The notes beneath the pieces were generated by a model. The model was given only the letters and a program-made list of their open reading frames with translations, did no database searches and had not been told where the DNA came from. A stretch of DNA of 18,177 bases, from assembly GCA_035286585.1 (NCBI GenBank), contig DATEDC010000225.1, positions 1 through 18,177 on the forward strand. The letters are read 5' to 3'. The stretch comes from DSOS01 sp035286585 (GTDB lineage Bacteria > Chloroflexota > Anaerolineae > Anaerolineales > UBA4823). Made by a program: the position numbers and the translations under genes. Of the stretch, positions 6,901-14,270 are shown one piece after another; the first letter of the stretch is position 1, and each line of letters starts with the position of its first letter.

Positions 6901-9571
6901 GTGCGGGCCGGAGGCGCAGTCCCCAGACGACCCCAGCCTGCTGAACCTGCTTACCGCCCTTGCAGCCGCCCACTATCAGGAGGGCGATCTGCCGGCTTCC
7001 TTACAATCCCTGGATCAGGCGCTCCAGTTGGCGACGGGGGATGCCCGCCTTTACCTGGACAAAGCCGGCCTACTGCTTGAAATCGCCGAAACGCAGGATG
7101 CGCTTGGTCAGGATTGGGAGGAAAACCGCCTCGATGATATCAGCATCGATGCAGATCGTCTCGCCGTGACCAGCGCTCTGGACTGCGTTAGGGCCGCCCT
7201 GGAACTCGAACCCCAGAACGTAGATATTTTGCACCAGGCTGCGCTCCTGCACCGAAGAGCCGGCGCTTTGCCCGCTGCCCTGGATTACGCCGAAAAGCTC
7301 ATCAGTTTGTCTGCCGACTCGCTCCAGCAAACACTCTTCGCCCGCACTCTGGCAGCGGACATCGCCCGCGCCTTGCTCCAGGCCGAGCGCGCTCGCACAG
7401 CGCTGGCTTTTCAATTTCCCGCAGCCGAACCTGCCAACCAGGTGGTGATTGGCGACTGGATCGAATATTACTGTTTGCGCGGCGAGCTGGCTCTGGAGAT
7501 CGACGATGAGCCAACCGCGATCAACAGCCTGGAAGAAGCCCTGGAGATTGCCCCCGCAGCCGCGCGCGTGCAGTTACTTCAGGCTCGTTTGAGCCAGCGC
7601 CATGGCGAACGTGAAACCGCTGTAAGCCTGTACCGCTCCGCCATCCAATCCCTGGAACCAGGAGTTGCTCACTTACCGGCGCTGGCAGCCGCGGCCGAGA
7701 CCTCCCTCGAGTTGTATGAATGGGAGGCTGCCATCCGCCTTTGGGAACAGGTCGCCTCGCTCGCCAGGCAGGATCCGTTCTCCCAGCTTTCTCTTGCGCG
7801 CGCCCTGGTGAAACGCGCCGAATTCCTGCGCTTCTGCCAGGCGACGGATGTCATCCGTCGCGCCCCCGGTGAAGCCACCCTGTCGCAGCCGGCATACGCA
7901 GCCTTCAGCGAAGCGATCCGGCGCTCGCAGGCCTTGATCTCGAAATTCGATCTCTCCCAGGTCGAAGCCGCGCAGCAGGCGATCAGCCGCTGGGCGGCGC
8001 GCGGCGAGGCGGTATTCCGAGATGATCTGGAAAGCGCGGCTGCATTGGGGAAGCTGCCTGCCCACTCAGAGGATGTCGCTGCCCAGGTTGCTTTGCTCCG
8101 CCGGTTGAAAGATGATACCGCCGTGGGTCGGACTGCCCGGATTTACCCGCACAGCCCGTTGGTCTTAATCCACCTGGCAGCCGCTTTGAGCGCGGATAAG
8201 CCTCGCCAGGCTCTCGCGGCTGCGCACGCTGCGGTTGAGATCCTCTCCAGCGGGAGCGGAGACCCCCGTCCCGCAGGTATTTATTCGCAGAGGCTGCTCG
8301 AACCGTTGGCCCACTACCTGCTCGCCCGTCTCTACCATCACAGCGGCAACCGTTCGGGCGATCATAGCCGGGCTATGGTCGAGATTCTCACCGCCTTGAA
8401 CCTGTGGCCGGACGAGCCTCGCTGGAACACGTTAGCCGCCGACATCTACCTCTGCCATAACCGCCTGGAACCGGGATTGGCTGTCGAAAATGCTGTTTCC
8501 CATCTGGAGCAGGCTATTGAACTGGAGCCAAATAACGCCCAGCCTTATATCCGCCTGGGGCGCATCCACCTGGAGCGCGGCGCTTCTCGCCGGGCAATCC
8601 AGGTGCTCGAGCCAGCCTCTCAACTGCAAGAAGATGATCCCGAGTTGTGGCTGTTGCTCGCTCAGGCATACCGTGAGGTGTACGATCTGGACCTGGCGGC
8701 AGATTGCGCTGAGAAGGCGGTCAGTCTCTCCCCCAACCAGATTCAACCGCTCCTGCTGCGCGGTGAAATTGCGCTCCAGGCAGGCAACCCCAGAGCCGCC
8801 CAGGGACGCGCCCAGGCTGCCCTGCGCATCAACCCGGACGACCCGTATGCCTTGTTGCTCATGGCGCGCGTGCTGAACGCGCTCGACCGACAGGATGAGG
8901 CCCTGTTCATGATCGATAGAGCCCTACCTCTGGCTGTCGACCCCTTGCCCATATCATTGGAGAGAATTCGCTTGCTGCGCCAGTCGCGCGGCAAGGATGA
9001 GGCCCTGTCAGCCATCCGCCTGCTGGCCCAGGATCACCCGCATGAGCCCGCCGTCCTCGCCTTGTCAGCCGAGATTTGCGATCAAAACGGTCACTCCGAA
9101 GAAGCGATTCAGGCAGCGCAACACGCCTTGCATGCCGAGGGGACCTCGCTCCCGCTCAACGACCGGGATCGCGCCGGGCTTCACCATTTGCTGGGTCGCC
9201 TCTTCCGTCTTGCCGGTCAGCTCGACCAGGCTGTCCACCACCTGGTGCAGGCTTTGCAGCTCGATCCGCGCCTGGTGGAAGCTTACCTGGAGCTGGGGGG
9301 CGCTTATCAGGAACGCCGCGAGCATAACCAGGCCATCAACACTTTGCAGCAGGCGATTAAAGTGGCGCCAGATGACTACCGAGCGTTTCATCAGATCGGG
9401 CTGGCTCTCAAAGAAAGCAAGGATTACCTGGGCGCCGAGGCGATGCTGCGCCGGGCTGCCGGGCTTGCCCCGCAAGACCCCGCCATCCACCGCCTGCTCG
9501 CTGCGGTAGTAGCTCTCAACCTGGTGCACAACCGGCGCGAGGCTTTGCGGGATGTCTCCCTGCGCACGTAA
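3995..9571 (+). CDS. Giant tetratricopeptide-repeat protein (1858 aa)
   Basis: No signal peptide or membrane segment is visible, so the protein is probably cytosolic. Residues 1 to about 240 form a helical domain without obvious TPRs. From about residue 280 to the end I see more than two dozen TPR or TPR-like units, recognisable by repeated patterns such as ALELSPNDPLALARLAQSQL, AIELEPNNAQPYIRLGRIHL and ALQLDPRLVEAYLELGGAYQ. The C-terminal run (about residues 1480-1840) is the most regular. Such arrays make long superhelices that hold peptides or partner proteins; no catalytic domain is apparent. The next gene, 63 bases on, joins TPR-like repeats to a clan CD peptidase, so this protein is a natural candidate for its scaffold, inhibitor or substrate. 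The start follows GAAAAG weakly placed upstream. Internal repetition makes assembly errors possible, but the frame is intact. Confidence 0.92.
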   Translation: MKKINFITEIKRSLPESSWPWVFASLRQDALIWNSVEASLGAYLASLQEIRPEELAPAALALALMEYPLSPVELRSLPMRLAPEPPLDCESIDESSELLVQAGASALRLRERRRLAGSWETIAQDLSSSNPTALACLFGIIPDPLDFLRHALTFDRDRPSRNRGIRLVVHAALSNPLVPAAHIEIFSALLPDLSPDKRFTFIRHLSIYRSDLARSLARRLYDLLPGERRSPRPDDPLLAQMEGGLRAVEIHQLAGVPDQALPVIEQTVQYARLFQAQMAARQARLASLKEDTEASLQAWERACDLAPDSADYLAGLALTLLAAGRSADAQARLGAYQPGAQSASLHLAHARLGFFRGEQDIARQAARRALEIAAGQDDRHEPDRSDVPEILATLAELFLSLSLVPEAVKTAELGLELSPNDPLALARLAQSQLAAGDVPSALQALSLAVTQAPENQELQRQLGDILEIAGEWRAALEERVGLIDRLEAPSPGDLRSLAETAIHAGEPEKAAQICAELLSMDDTDGLACALLGAAKADLGEAQSAQDHLQRAVELSPGQAKPWLALARFYELSGQAKKALETLRAATLAAPEQAEIHLVLGEAYLQQASPTQALNAFRSAVELIFTMPAQPTSLRANYHNRRLRTRISLRLGQSLRQLGHFEEARRVLEAAHQLAPHDLELAQEYALVLLDLHEVRRALSPLQIILENEPSNADPYLQYASALLSLVDHQAPGVDIRRAVAAIRRALEISPDHPEGIGLLAEALAVSGDKLAAMGAYQNALESSLAEDPPWRARLSLGLGRVALELGQVETSLAALQEASQVDPLNPQVQRNLSEAYCAAGLIEDALQAARAAQILAPTDIQNLTWFASQVLSLQEHPGFTSQEAQSEAIQALEQAARLAPNRTDILVLLGNNQIKAGDYAAARYSLRRLVDIPEPDTGSLVTDLFQAAQALMDLQDPSGAAACLRRALQCGPEAQSPDDPSLLNLLTALAAAHYQEGDLPASLQSLDQALQLATGDARLYLDKAGLLLEIAETQDALGQDWEENRLDDISIDADRLAVTSALDCVRAALELEPQNVDILHQAALLHRRAGALPAALDYAEKLISLSADSLQQTLFARTLAADIARALLQAERARTALAFQFPAAEPANQVVIGDWIEYYCLRGELALEIDDEPTAINSLEEALEIAPAAARVQLLQARLSQRHGERETAVSLYRSAIQSLEPGVAHLPALAAAAETSLELYEWEAAIRLWEQVASLARQDPFSQLSLARALVKRAEFLRFCQATDVIRRAPGEATLSQPAYAAFSEAIRRSQALISKFDLSQVEAAQQAISRWAARGEAVFRDDLESAAALGKLPAHSEDVAAQVALLRRLKDDTAVGRTARIYPHSPLVLIHLAAALSADKPRQALAAAHAAVEILSSGSGDPRPAGIYSQRLLEPLAHYLLARLYHHSGNRSGDHSRAMVEILTALNLWPDEPRWNTLAADIYLCHNRLEPGLAVENAVSHLEQAIELEPNNAQPYIRLGRIHLERGASRRAIQVLEPASQLQEDDPELWLLLAQAYREVYDLDLAADCAEKAVSLSPNQIQPLLLRGEIALQAGNPRAAQGRAQAALRINPDDPYALLLMARVLNALDRQDEALFMIDRALPLAVDPLPISLERIRLLRQSRGKDEALSAIRLLAQDHPHEPAVLALSAEICDQNGHSEEAIQAAQHALHAEGTSLPLNDRDRAGLHHLLGRLFRLAGQLDQAVHHLVQALQLDPRLVEAYLELGGAYQERREHNQAINTLQQAIKVAPDDYRAFHQIGLALKESKDYLGAEAMLRRAAGLAPQDPAIHRLLAAVVALNLVHNRREALRDVSLRT

Positions 9572-9634
9572 GCTGCTGGGGCGTTCCAGCGGCATCGCGT
9601 ATCTGTATTATTGATTTCAAGAAGGTATCTCTGG

Positions 9635-12463
9635 ATGACCATCACCATCAGCCAAACCACCCATGCTGGACGTACCTTGAACCGCGATCTATTCCTGGAA
9701 CTGGTTGAAAATGCCTTTTTTATGGGCAAGTACCGTTTTGCCCGCCAGGTTATACTGGCCTGGCTGGCGAACTATCCCGGCGACTTGCCCGTGAACTTGC
9801 TTTACGCTCAAGCGCTGCTCAGGTCCGCTCAACCCGGCCTGGCGCTGCCCGTTCTGGAACGCCTGTGTCGTATCGACCCGGAATATCTCGAAGCCGCCCG
9901 CCTGCGCCTGGATGCCATCCTGCGCCTCCAGGCTGAAAAAGAGTCTCCTCCTCCGCTTGCCACCACCTCATCGTCCGCAGCAAGCAGCCGCGCGGCGAGC
10001 GATGCTCTGGGATGCCTGCTTGCCCTGGGCGGCAGGCTCGCTGTTGAACCGTCCCCAAACAGGCCGATTGCCAAGTCTCCCAGCGTGCCGGTGTGGAGCC
10101 AACAGGTAAAATTGGCCCGCCAGGCTCTGGAAAAAAAGAACGGCGCGGGTATAAAGGCGGCTGCGCCGTCGGCAAAGCCGATGGTTATACCGCTCGATAA
10201 GGCAGAAGAAAGCCTGCACCCTGCCCTGGCGATTGAGATCCCCACTCCACTGGCTGCGATCACCCACCTGCAGATATTGCGCTTGAAAGGTATGCCCATT
10301 CAGAGTTTGCGCAGCCTGGCAGCTCACTACCATCAGCGCTGGCCCGACTGTCTCTATTTTCACCTGACCCTGGCTGAAGCCATGCTCGAAAGCGGGGATG
10401 CCGTTCAGGGGGTAGCCTGGCTCCACCAGGCCGCTGCCAGGGATGTCACCGGACAGGTCGCCCAGCGGCTGTGGGGTCGCGAGCAACCCTATCAATCGAT
10501 CTGGGCTCAAAAACTGGAACTCTGGCTGGATGTGCCCGTCCCAGCCGAGATCGCCGCGGCTATGGGCTGGAACCAGCTGCCCCAGGGGCAGCTCTTGGTC
10601 AGCGATCCGTCTCGCCCTGCGCCAGCCAACGGAGAGGGCGAACCCGGAGCCCGCGCCGAGTTCATCTGGAAATCCTTCCACGTCGATCCAATCAAGCCAG
10701 ACCGGGCGACCCAAGCCCCGAAATCAACCCCCGACCTGCCCGAAACCCTGCTGGATGTCCGCGCCGAGCTGGAGCGAGTGGCCGACCGCCTGAACCAGGC
10801 TCACCTGGCGCGCCTCGATGGGCGCTTTCCGGTTTACGTGATCCTGACGGCTCGCCGCGGCCTGGAAGCCAGGTACGGTCAGCAGGGCGCTGCCAGGCTG
10901 GCCGAAGCCATCCAAGGGCTGGCTGAAGCGGTGGGTTCGCGCCGCGATTGGCGCGCCGTCCCCTTTTATGCCGATGAAGGCCTGCAAGATGCAGGCTGGC
11001 AAACGCATGTCTCGCCAGCTCGCCATACCGATCCCTGGGCGATTAAACTGGCTCTGGCCGATCTGGATGCCGCCTTGCGCCAGAACGGCGAGATGATCGG
11101 CGCCGTCTTGATCGTTGGTGGGCCTGAGGTGGTGCCCTTCCATCATCTGCCCAACCCCGTAGATGATGACGACCACGATGTGCCCTCCGACAACCCCTAC
11201 GGCACGCGCGATGAAAATTACTTCATCCCTGAGTGGCCTGTTGGACGCCTGCCTGGCGGCTCGCACCCGGACGATGACATGTTGTTGGGGGCATTGGAGG
11301 TTCTCAGCAGGCATCACCAGGCTGCTTCCCAGGCAGCGCGACCTGCCTCGTTTTTCACCCGCCTGTGGAGGCGTCTCCTTGCCTGGCTGCGCGGTTCGGA
11401 CAACGACGATCTTCGAATCCACAGTCGGAAACCGAGCTTTGGTTTCGCCGCCGCTGCCTGGCGGCAGGCCTCCTTGCTGGTGTTTCGCCCGATCGGCGAA
11501 GCCCACGCTATGCAGACCTCGCCGCCCATCGACGTGTCCAATGGAGGCGGTTCACCCCTCCCCTCCGCTCGTCTGGGTTACTTCAACCTGCATGGGCTGG
11601 CGGATGCGGTCGAATGGTACGGTCAGGGGGAGGCGCAGTCCTGTGCAGCCTCGGGAGATTACGTGCTCGAATATCCGGTTGCCCTGCGACCCCAGGATGT
11701 GGTCAACGGCGGTCGCGCGCCTGAAGTCGTTTTCACCGAAGCCTGCTACGGCGCCCACATCCTCAATCGCTCCATTGAAGAAGCCCTGGCGCTCAAATTC
11801 CTGCAATCCGGCAGTCAGGCGTATATTGGCTCTACCTGTGCAGCTTACGGTTCTATTGGCACCCCTCTCACCGCAGCCGATTATTTGGGTCATTCCTTCT
11901 GGAAACACCTCCGCCAGGGGCTGCCGGCTGGAGAGGCCCTCCGCCGGGGTAAGATCGACCTGGCTCGCGAGATGCACCAACGCCAGGGATATCTGGATGG
12001 CGAAGATCAAAAAACGCTGATCTCTTTCGTGCTCTACGGCGATCCGCTCTCCCAGCCGGTGGCACCCGGGCAGCAGGTCAAGACCATCTTGCGCCCTGCC
12101 CATCCACCCAAACGGGTCAAGACCGTGTGCGACCGCGTGCGCCCTGAAGATGCCGCCCAGCCAGTCTCTCCCGAGATCGAGAGGCAGGTGAAGCAGGTGG
12201 TAGAGCAGTACCTGCCTGGTATGGCTGGCGCCCAGATTACCGTCAGCCACGAACACGCCGACTGCCACCTGGCGGAGCACGCCTGCCCCACCGCTCAACT
12301 GGGCGGCAAACAGAACACCCCTCTCCACAGCCAGCCTCAACCCAACCGGCGCGTGGTCATTTTGAGTAAGCAGGTCAAGAGCGCCGCCCACCTGCACAGC
12401 CATTACGCCCGCTTGACCCTGGACGAGGGCAACCGGCTGGTCAAGCTGGTCGTTTCCAGATAA
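9635..12463 (+). CDS. TPR-like protein with C-terminal clan CD (caspase/gingipain-like) peptidase domain
   Basis: ATG 9635 is preferred to the in-frame TTG at 9611 because AAGAAGGT lies eight bases before it. The 942-aa product has no signal peptide. Residues 10-95 form TPR-like helices; 100-180 is a Ser/Ala/Pro-rich linker; 185-320 is again helical. From about residue 375 comes a caspase-haemoglobinase fold: FPVYVILTARRGLEARYG, then VLIVGG (491-496), an acidic loop VDDDDHDVPSDNPYG (509-523), and PVGRLPGG, a layout seen in Peptidase_C25 (gingipain) and CHAT-like proteins. The dyad is visible as His653 in YFNLHG and Cys704 in FTEACYGA, 51 residues apart. After LYGDPL a roughly 125-residue tail holds a Cys/His cluster (872-884). 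An active cysteine peptidase is likely; the specificity is unknown. A weak promoter (TTCCAG, 16 bases, TATTAT at 9606) may lie in the short upstream gap. Confidence 0.85.
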   Translation: MTITISQTTHAGRTLNRDLFLELVENAFFMGKYRFARQVILAWLANYPGDLPVNLLYAQALLRSAQPGLALPVLERLCRIDPEYLEAARLRLDAILRLQAEKESPPPLATTSSSAASSRAASDALGCLLALGGRLAVEPSPNRPIAKSPSVPVWSQQVKLARQALEKKNGAGIKAAAPSAKPMVIPLDKAEESLHPALAIEIPTPLAAITHLQILRLKGMPIQSLRSLAAHYHQRWPDCLYFHLTLAEAMLESGDAVQGVAWLHQAAARDVTGQVAQRLWGREQPYQSIWAQKLELWLDVPVPAEIAAAMGWNQLPQGQLLVSDPSRPAPANGEGEPGARAEFIWKSFHVDPIKPDRATQAPKSTPDLPETLLDVRAELERVADRLNQAHLARLDGRFPVYVILTARRGLEARYGQQGAARLAEAIQGLAEAVGSRRDWRAVPFYADEGLQDAGWQTHVSPARHTDPWAIKLALADLDAALRQNGEMIGAVLIVGGPEVVPFHHLPNPVDDDDHDVPSDNPYGTRDENYFIPEWPVGRLPGGSHPDDDMLLGALEVLSRHHQAASQAARPASFFTRLWRRLLAWLRGSDNDDLRIHSRKPSFGFAAAAWRQASLLVFRPIGEAHAMQTSPPIDVSNGGGSPLPSARLGYFNLHGLADAVEWYGQGEAQSCAASGDYVLEYPVALRPQDVVNGGRAPEVVFTEACYGAHILNRSIEEALALKFLQSGSQAYIGSTCAAYGSIGTPLTAADYLGHSFWKHLRQGLPAGEALRRGKIDLAREMHQRQGYLDGEDQKTLISFVLYGDPLSQPVAPGQQVKTILRPAHPPKRVKTVCDRVRPEDAAQPVSPEIERQVKQVVEQYLPGMAGAQITVSHEHADCHLAEHACPTAQLGGKQNTPLHSQPQPNRRVVILSKQVKSAAHLHSHYARLTLDEGNRLVKLVVSR

Positions 12464-12476
12464 TCCAACCTGAATA

Positions 12477-12485
12477 TGGTATGAT
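12477..12485 (+). promoter_or_regulatory. Candidate extended -10 promoter element
   Basis: TGGTATGAT fits the extended -10 form TGnTATAAT with one mismatch. No convincing -35 box is seen. Transcription would start near 12492-12494, almost on the second ATG of the following gene, which has no Shine-Dalgarno sequence; a leaderless mRNA is possible. Confidence 0.3.
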
Positions 12486-12487
12486 AA

Positions 12488-13981
12488 ATGCCCATGAGAA
12501 ATCGGGGCATATTTTCACCCCTGCGCTGGTTTTCCGTCTTCTTTCTCCTGGCGGCGTTGATCCTCTCCGCTGTCCAACTGGTGAGCTACAGCCGGGTGCA
12601 GGCCAATTTCCCGGGCAGCATGGATATCGCCAGCATCCCGGTGGGGGGGCTGGACCGCCAGCAAGCTGCTCAGCGCCTGTTGGAGGCTTACTCCATCCCG
12701 GTCGAGCTGGAATACAACCAGGCGGTCATCCAGCTCACGCCCTCGACCGTGGAGTTCAAGCTCGATCTGGAGAAAATGCTCGCCGCTGCCGACCTGCAGC
12801 GCTCGCAAAAACTCTTTTGGGAGGGATTCTGGGATTACCTGTGGAACCGTTCCGCTGAGCCGGTCAAAATCCCGCTGCGCTTCGATTACTCCGAGAGCCG
12901 CCTGCGCAACTATTTGGAACAGGAGGTCGCCCGGCGCTACGACCAGCCTCCTGCGCCCGCCCTCCCGGTGGTGGGTACGGTCAGTTTTCAGCCTGGCGTC
13001 GCGGGCACTACCCTGGATATCGACGGTTCCGTTCGCTTGATCGAGAACGCCTTGCAGTCTCTCACCCAACGCCGGGTAGCCCTGCCCCTCAGGCGCTCCA
13101 CCCCGCCTCGCCCGGCGTTCCAGAACCTGAAAGTCTTGTTGCAGCAAACCATCGATCTGTCTGGCTTTGACGGGATTGCCGGGATCTATTTGTTTGATCT
13201 GCAAACTACCCAGGAGATCCACTTCATCTACCAGCAGGGGCAGGAAGCCGCTTCCCAACCCGATGTGGCTTACACCGCCTCGAGCATGATCAAGATCCCC
13301 ATCATGATCTCGACCTTCCGCCGTTTCGGCGGTGACCCAGACGCCGAGAGCTTGAAGCTGCTCAACGATATGATCACCAAGTCGGGCAATGAAACCGCAG
13401 ACTGGTTGATGGAGCGGGTGATCGATCCCGACCGGGCGCCTTTGATCGTCACCGAGGAGATGCGCCAGCTCGGATTGCAGAACACCTTCATGGCTGGCTA
13501 CTTCTCCTTTGGCTCTCCGCTGCTGGCGCGCATCCAGACGCCGGCGAATCAGCGCAGCGACGTAAACACCGATCCCGATCCCTACAGCCAGACTACTCCC
13601 TCCGAGATCGGCATGCTTTTGGTAGACATTTACCAGTGCGCTCAAAATGGCGGCAGCGCCCTTACCGCGGTCTTCCCCGGGGAGATCGCCCAGGTTGAGT
13701 GCGTGGCGATGATCGAATACTTAAAAAACAACAAGCTCCCCGTGCTGCTGACCGCCGGCATCCCAGAGACGTTGCAGATCGCCCACAAGCACGGCTGGGT
13801 CTCGGACATCAACGGCGTGATCAACACCATCGGCGACGCCGGCATCATCTACACCCCGGGCGGCAACTACGTACTGGTGGTCTTCCTCAACCACCCCGTG
13901 CAGTTGGTTTGGGAGCCAGCCTCAGCGCTGGTCGCCGATCTTTCCCGGGCGGTGTACAATTATTACAACTTGCCGGAATAA
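12488..13981 (+). CDS. Membrane-anchored PG_binding_4-like / class A beta-lactamase-fold serine hydrolase
   Basis: One N-terminal membrane helix (about residues 12-32) is followed by a YoaR/PG_binding_4-like region: SIPVGGLDRQQAAQRLLEAY, TPSTVEFKLDLEKML, then VSFQPGVAGTTLDID with LIENAL. The C-terminal half has the class A beta-lactamase (Beta-lactamase2) fold: Ser266-x-x-Lys269 in ASSMIKIP, Ser299-Gly-Asn301 in place of S-D-N, and Lys434-His-Gly436 in place of K-T-G. The omega-loop E-x-x-L-N of true lactamases is not seen; the region reads PANQRSDVN. It probably acts outside the membrane on peptidoglycan peptides or binds them, rather than giving drug resistance. Two starts are possible, 12488 and 12494, and neither has a clear ribosome binding site. 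It ends 23 bases before the tRNA gene with no terminator between. Confidence 0.87.
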   Translation: MPMRNRGIFSPLRWFSVFFLLAALILSAVQLVSYSRVQANFPGSMDIASIPVGGLDRQQAAQRLLEAYSIPVELEYNQAVIQLTPSTVEFKLDLEKMLAAADLQRSQKLFWEGFWDYLWNRSAEPVKIPLRFDYSESRLRNYLEQEVARRYDQPPAPALPVVGTVSFQPGVAGTTLDIDGSVRLIENALQSLTQRRVALPLRRSTPPRPAFQNLKVLLQQTIDLSGFDGIAGIYLFDLQTTQEIHFIYQQGQEAASQPDVAYTASSMIKIPIMISTFRRFGGDPDAESLKLLNDMITKSGNETADWLMERVIDPDRAPLIVTEEMRQLGLQNTFMAGYFSFGSPLLARIQTPANQRSDVNTDPDPYSQTTPSEIGMLLVDIYQCAQNGGSALTAVFPGEIAQVECVAMIEYLKNNKLPVLLTAGIPETLQIAHKHGWVSDINGVINTIGDAGIIYTPGGNYVLVVFLNHPVQLVWEPASALVADLSRAVYNYYNLPE

Positions 13982-13983
13982 GG

Positions 13984-13989
13984 TATAAT
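13984..13989 (+). promoter_or_regulatory. TATAAT -10 box of the tRNA-Arg gene
   Basis: A perfect TATAAT lies 15 bases before the mature tRNA, placing the start of transcription near 13996. No good -35 box is present 16-18 bases upstream, where the sequence is still coding for the upstream protein. Read-through from that gene may also feed the tRNA. Confidence 0.55.
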
Positions 13990-14004
13990 CCCAAGCGCAA
14001 ACCC

Positions 14005-14077
14005 GCCCCCGTAGCTCAATGGACAGAGCGCCTGACTTCGAATCAGTAGGTTGTGGGTTCGAATCCCGCCGGGGGCG
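14005..14077 (+). tRNA. tRNA-Arg, anticodon TCG (reads CGA)
   Basis: The cloverleaf folds fully: acceptor stem GCCCCCG/CGGGGGC (14005-14011 with 14070-14076), D stem GCTC/GAGC, anticodon loop CTTCGAA with TCG at 14038-14040, T stem 14053-14057 with 14065-14069 around TTCGAAT, and discriminator G at 14077. The anticodon stem has one C-T mismatch at its outer pair (14031 with 14047). CCA is not encoded; the next bases are CCT. A terminator follows closely. Confidence 0.95.
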
Positions 14078-14100
14078 CCTATAGGTGAGGGTAATTTATG

Positions 14101-14127
14101 AAAAGACCGCCAGATATGGCGGTTTTT
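14101..14127 (+). terminator. Rho-independent terminator after tRNA-Arg
   Basis: ACCGCCA (14106-14112), loop GATA, TGGCGGT (14117-14123), followed by TTTT. The A-run before the stem can extend pairing with the T-run, so it may also work on the - strand. It would end both the tRNA transcript and read-through from the upstream operon. Confidence 0.85.
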
Positions 14128-14150
14128 CATCACGAAGAAAACAGGTTTGT

Positions 14151-14173
14151 CCTGGCCGCTTTTATCGGCCAGG
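14151..14173. repeat. 8-bp inverted repeat (hairpin)
   Basis: CCTGGCCG, seven-base loop CTTTTAT, then CGGCCAGG. It is followed by only TTTA, so it is a poor terminator. It stands in the AT-richer gap before the calcium-binding gene and may be a second, weaker stop or a processing or binding site. Confidence 0.4.
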
Positions 14174-14270
14174 TTTACCGATTAGGCAAAAAACATAAAT
14201 CAGCCCGAAAAAGCAAGAAACTCGACTAAACACAGGCTTATGAGGCAATCGTTGCTGTATGAGCAAATGA

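Noticed and set aside
3995..9571. Repeated similar stretches in the giant TPR gene as possible DNA repeats or a CRISPR-like array.
   Set aside because: The repetition is at protein level (34-residue TPR units) and the DNA of the units is too diverged to be direct repeats; no spacers are seen.
11552..12403. Open frame of 283 codons on the - strand inside the peptidase gene.
   Set aside because: It is a shadow of the peptidase coding frame, which contains the His/Cys dyad; no motif or start signal supports the antisense frame.
12515..13645. Long open frame of 376 codons on the - strand.
   Set aside because: It lies wholly inside the beta-lactamase-fold gene, whose motifs are clear. Its composition is that of a GC-rich antisense shadow with no domain of its own.
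14180..14258. Possible promoter before the calcium-binding gene (TTTACC and CATAAA).
   Set aside because: The spacing between the boxes is only 14 bases and both match weakly.
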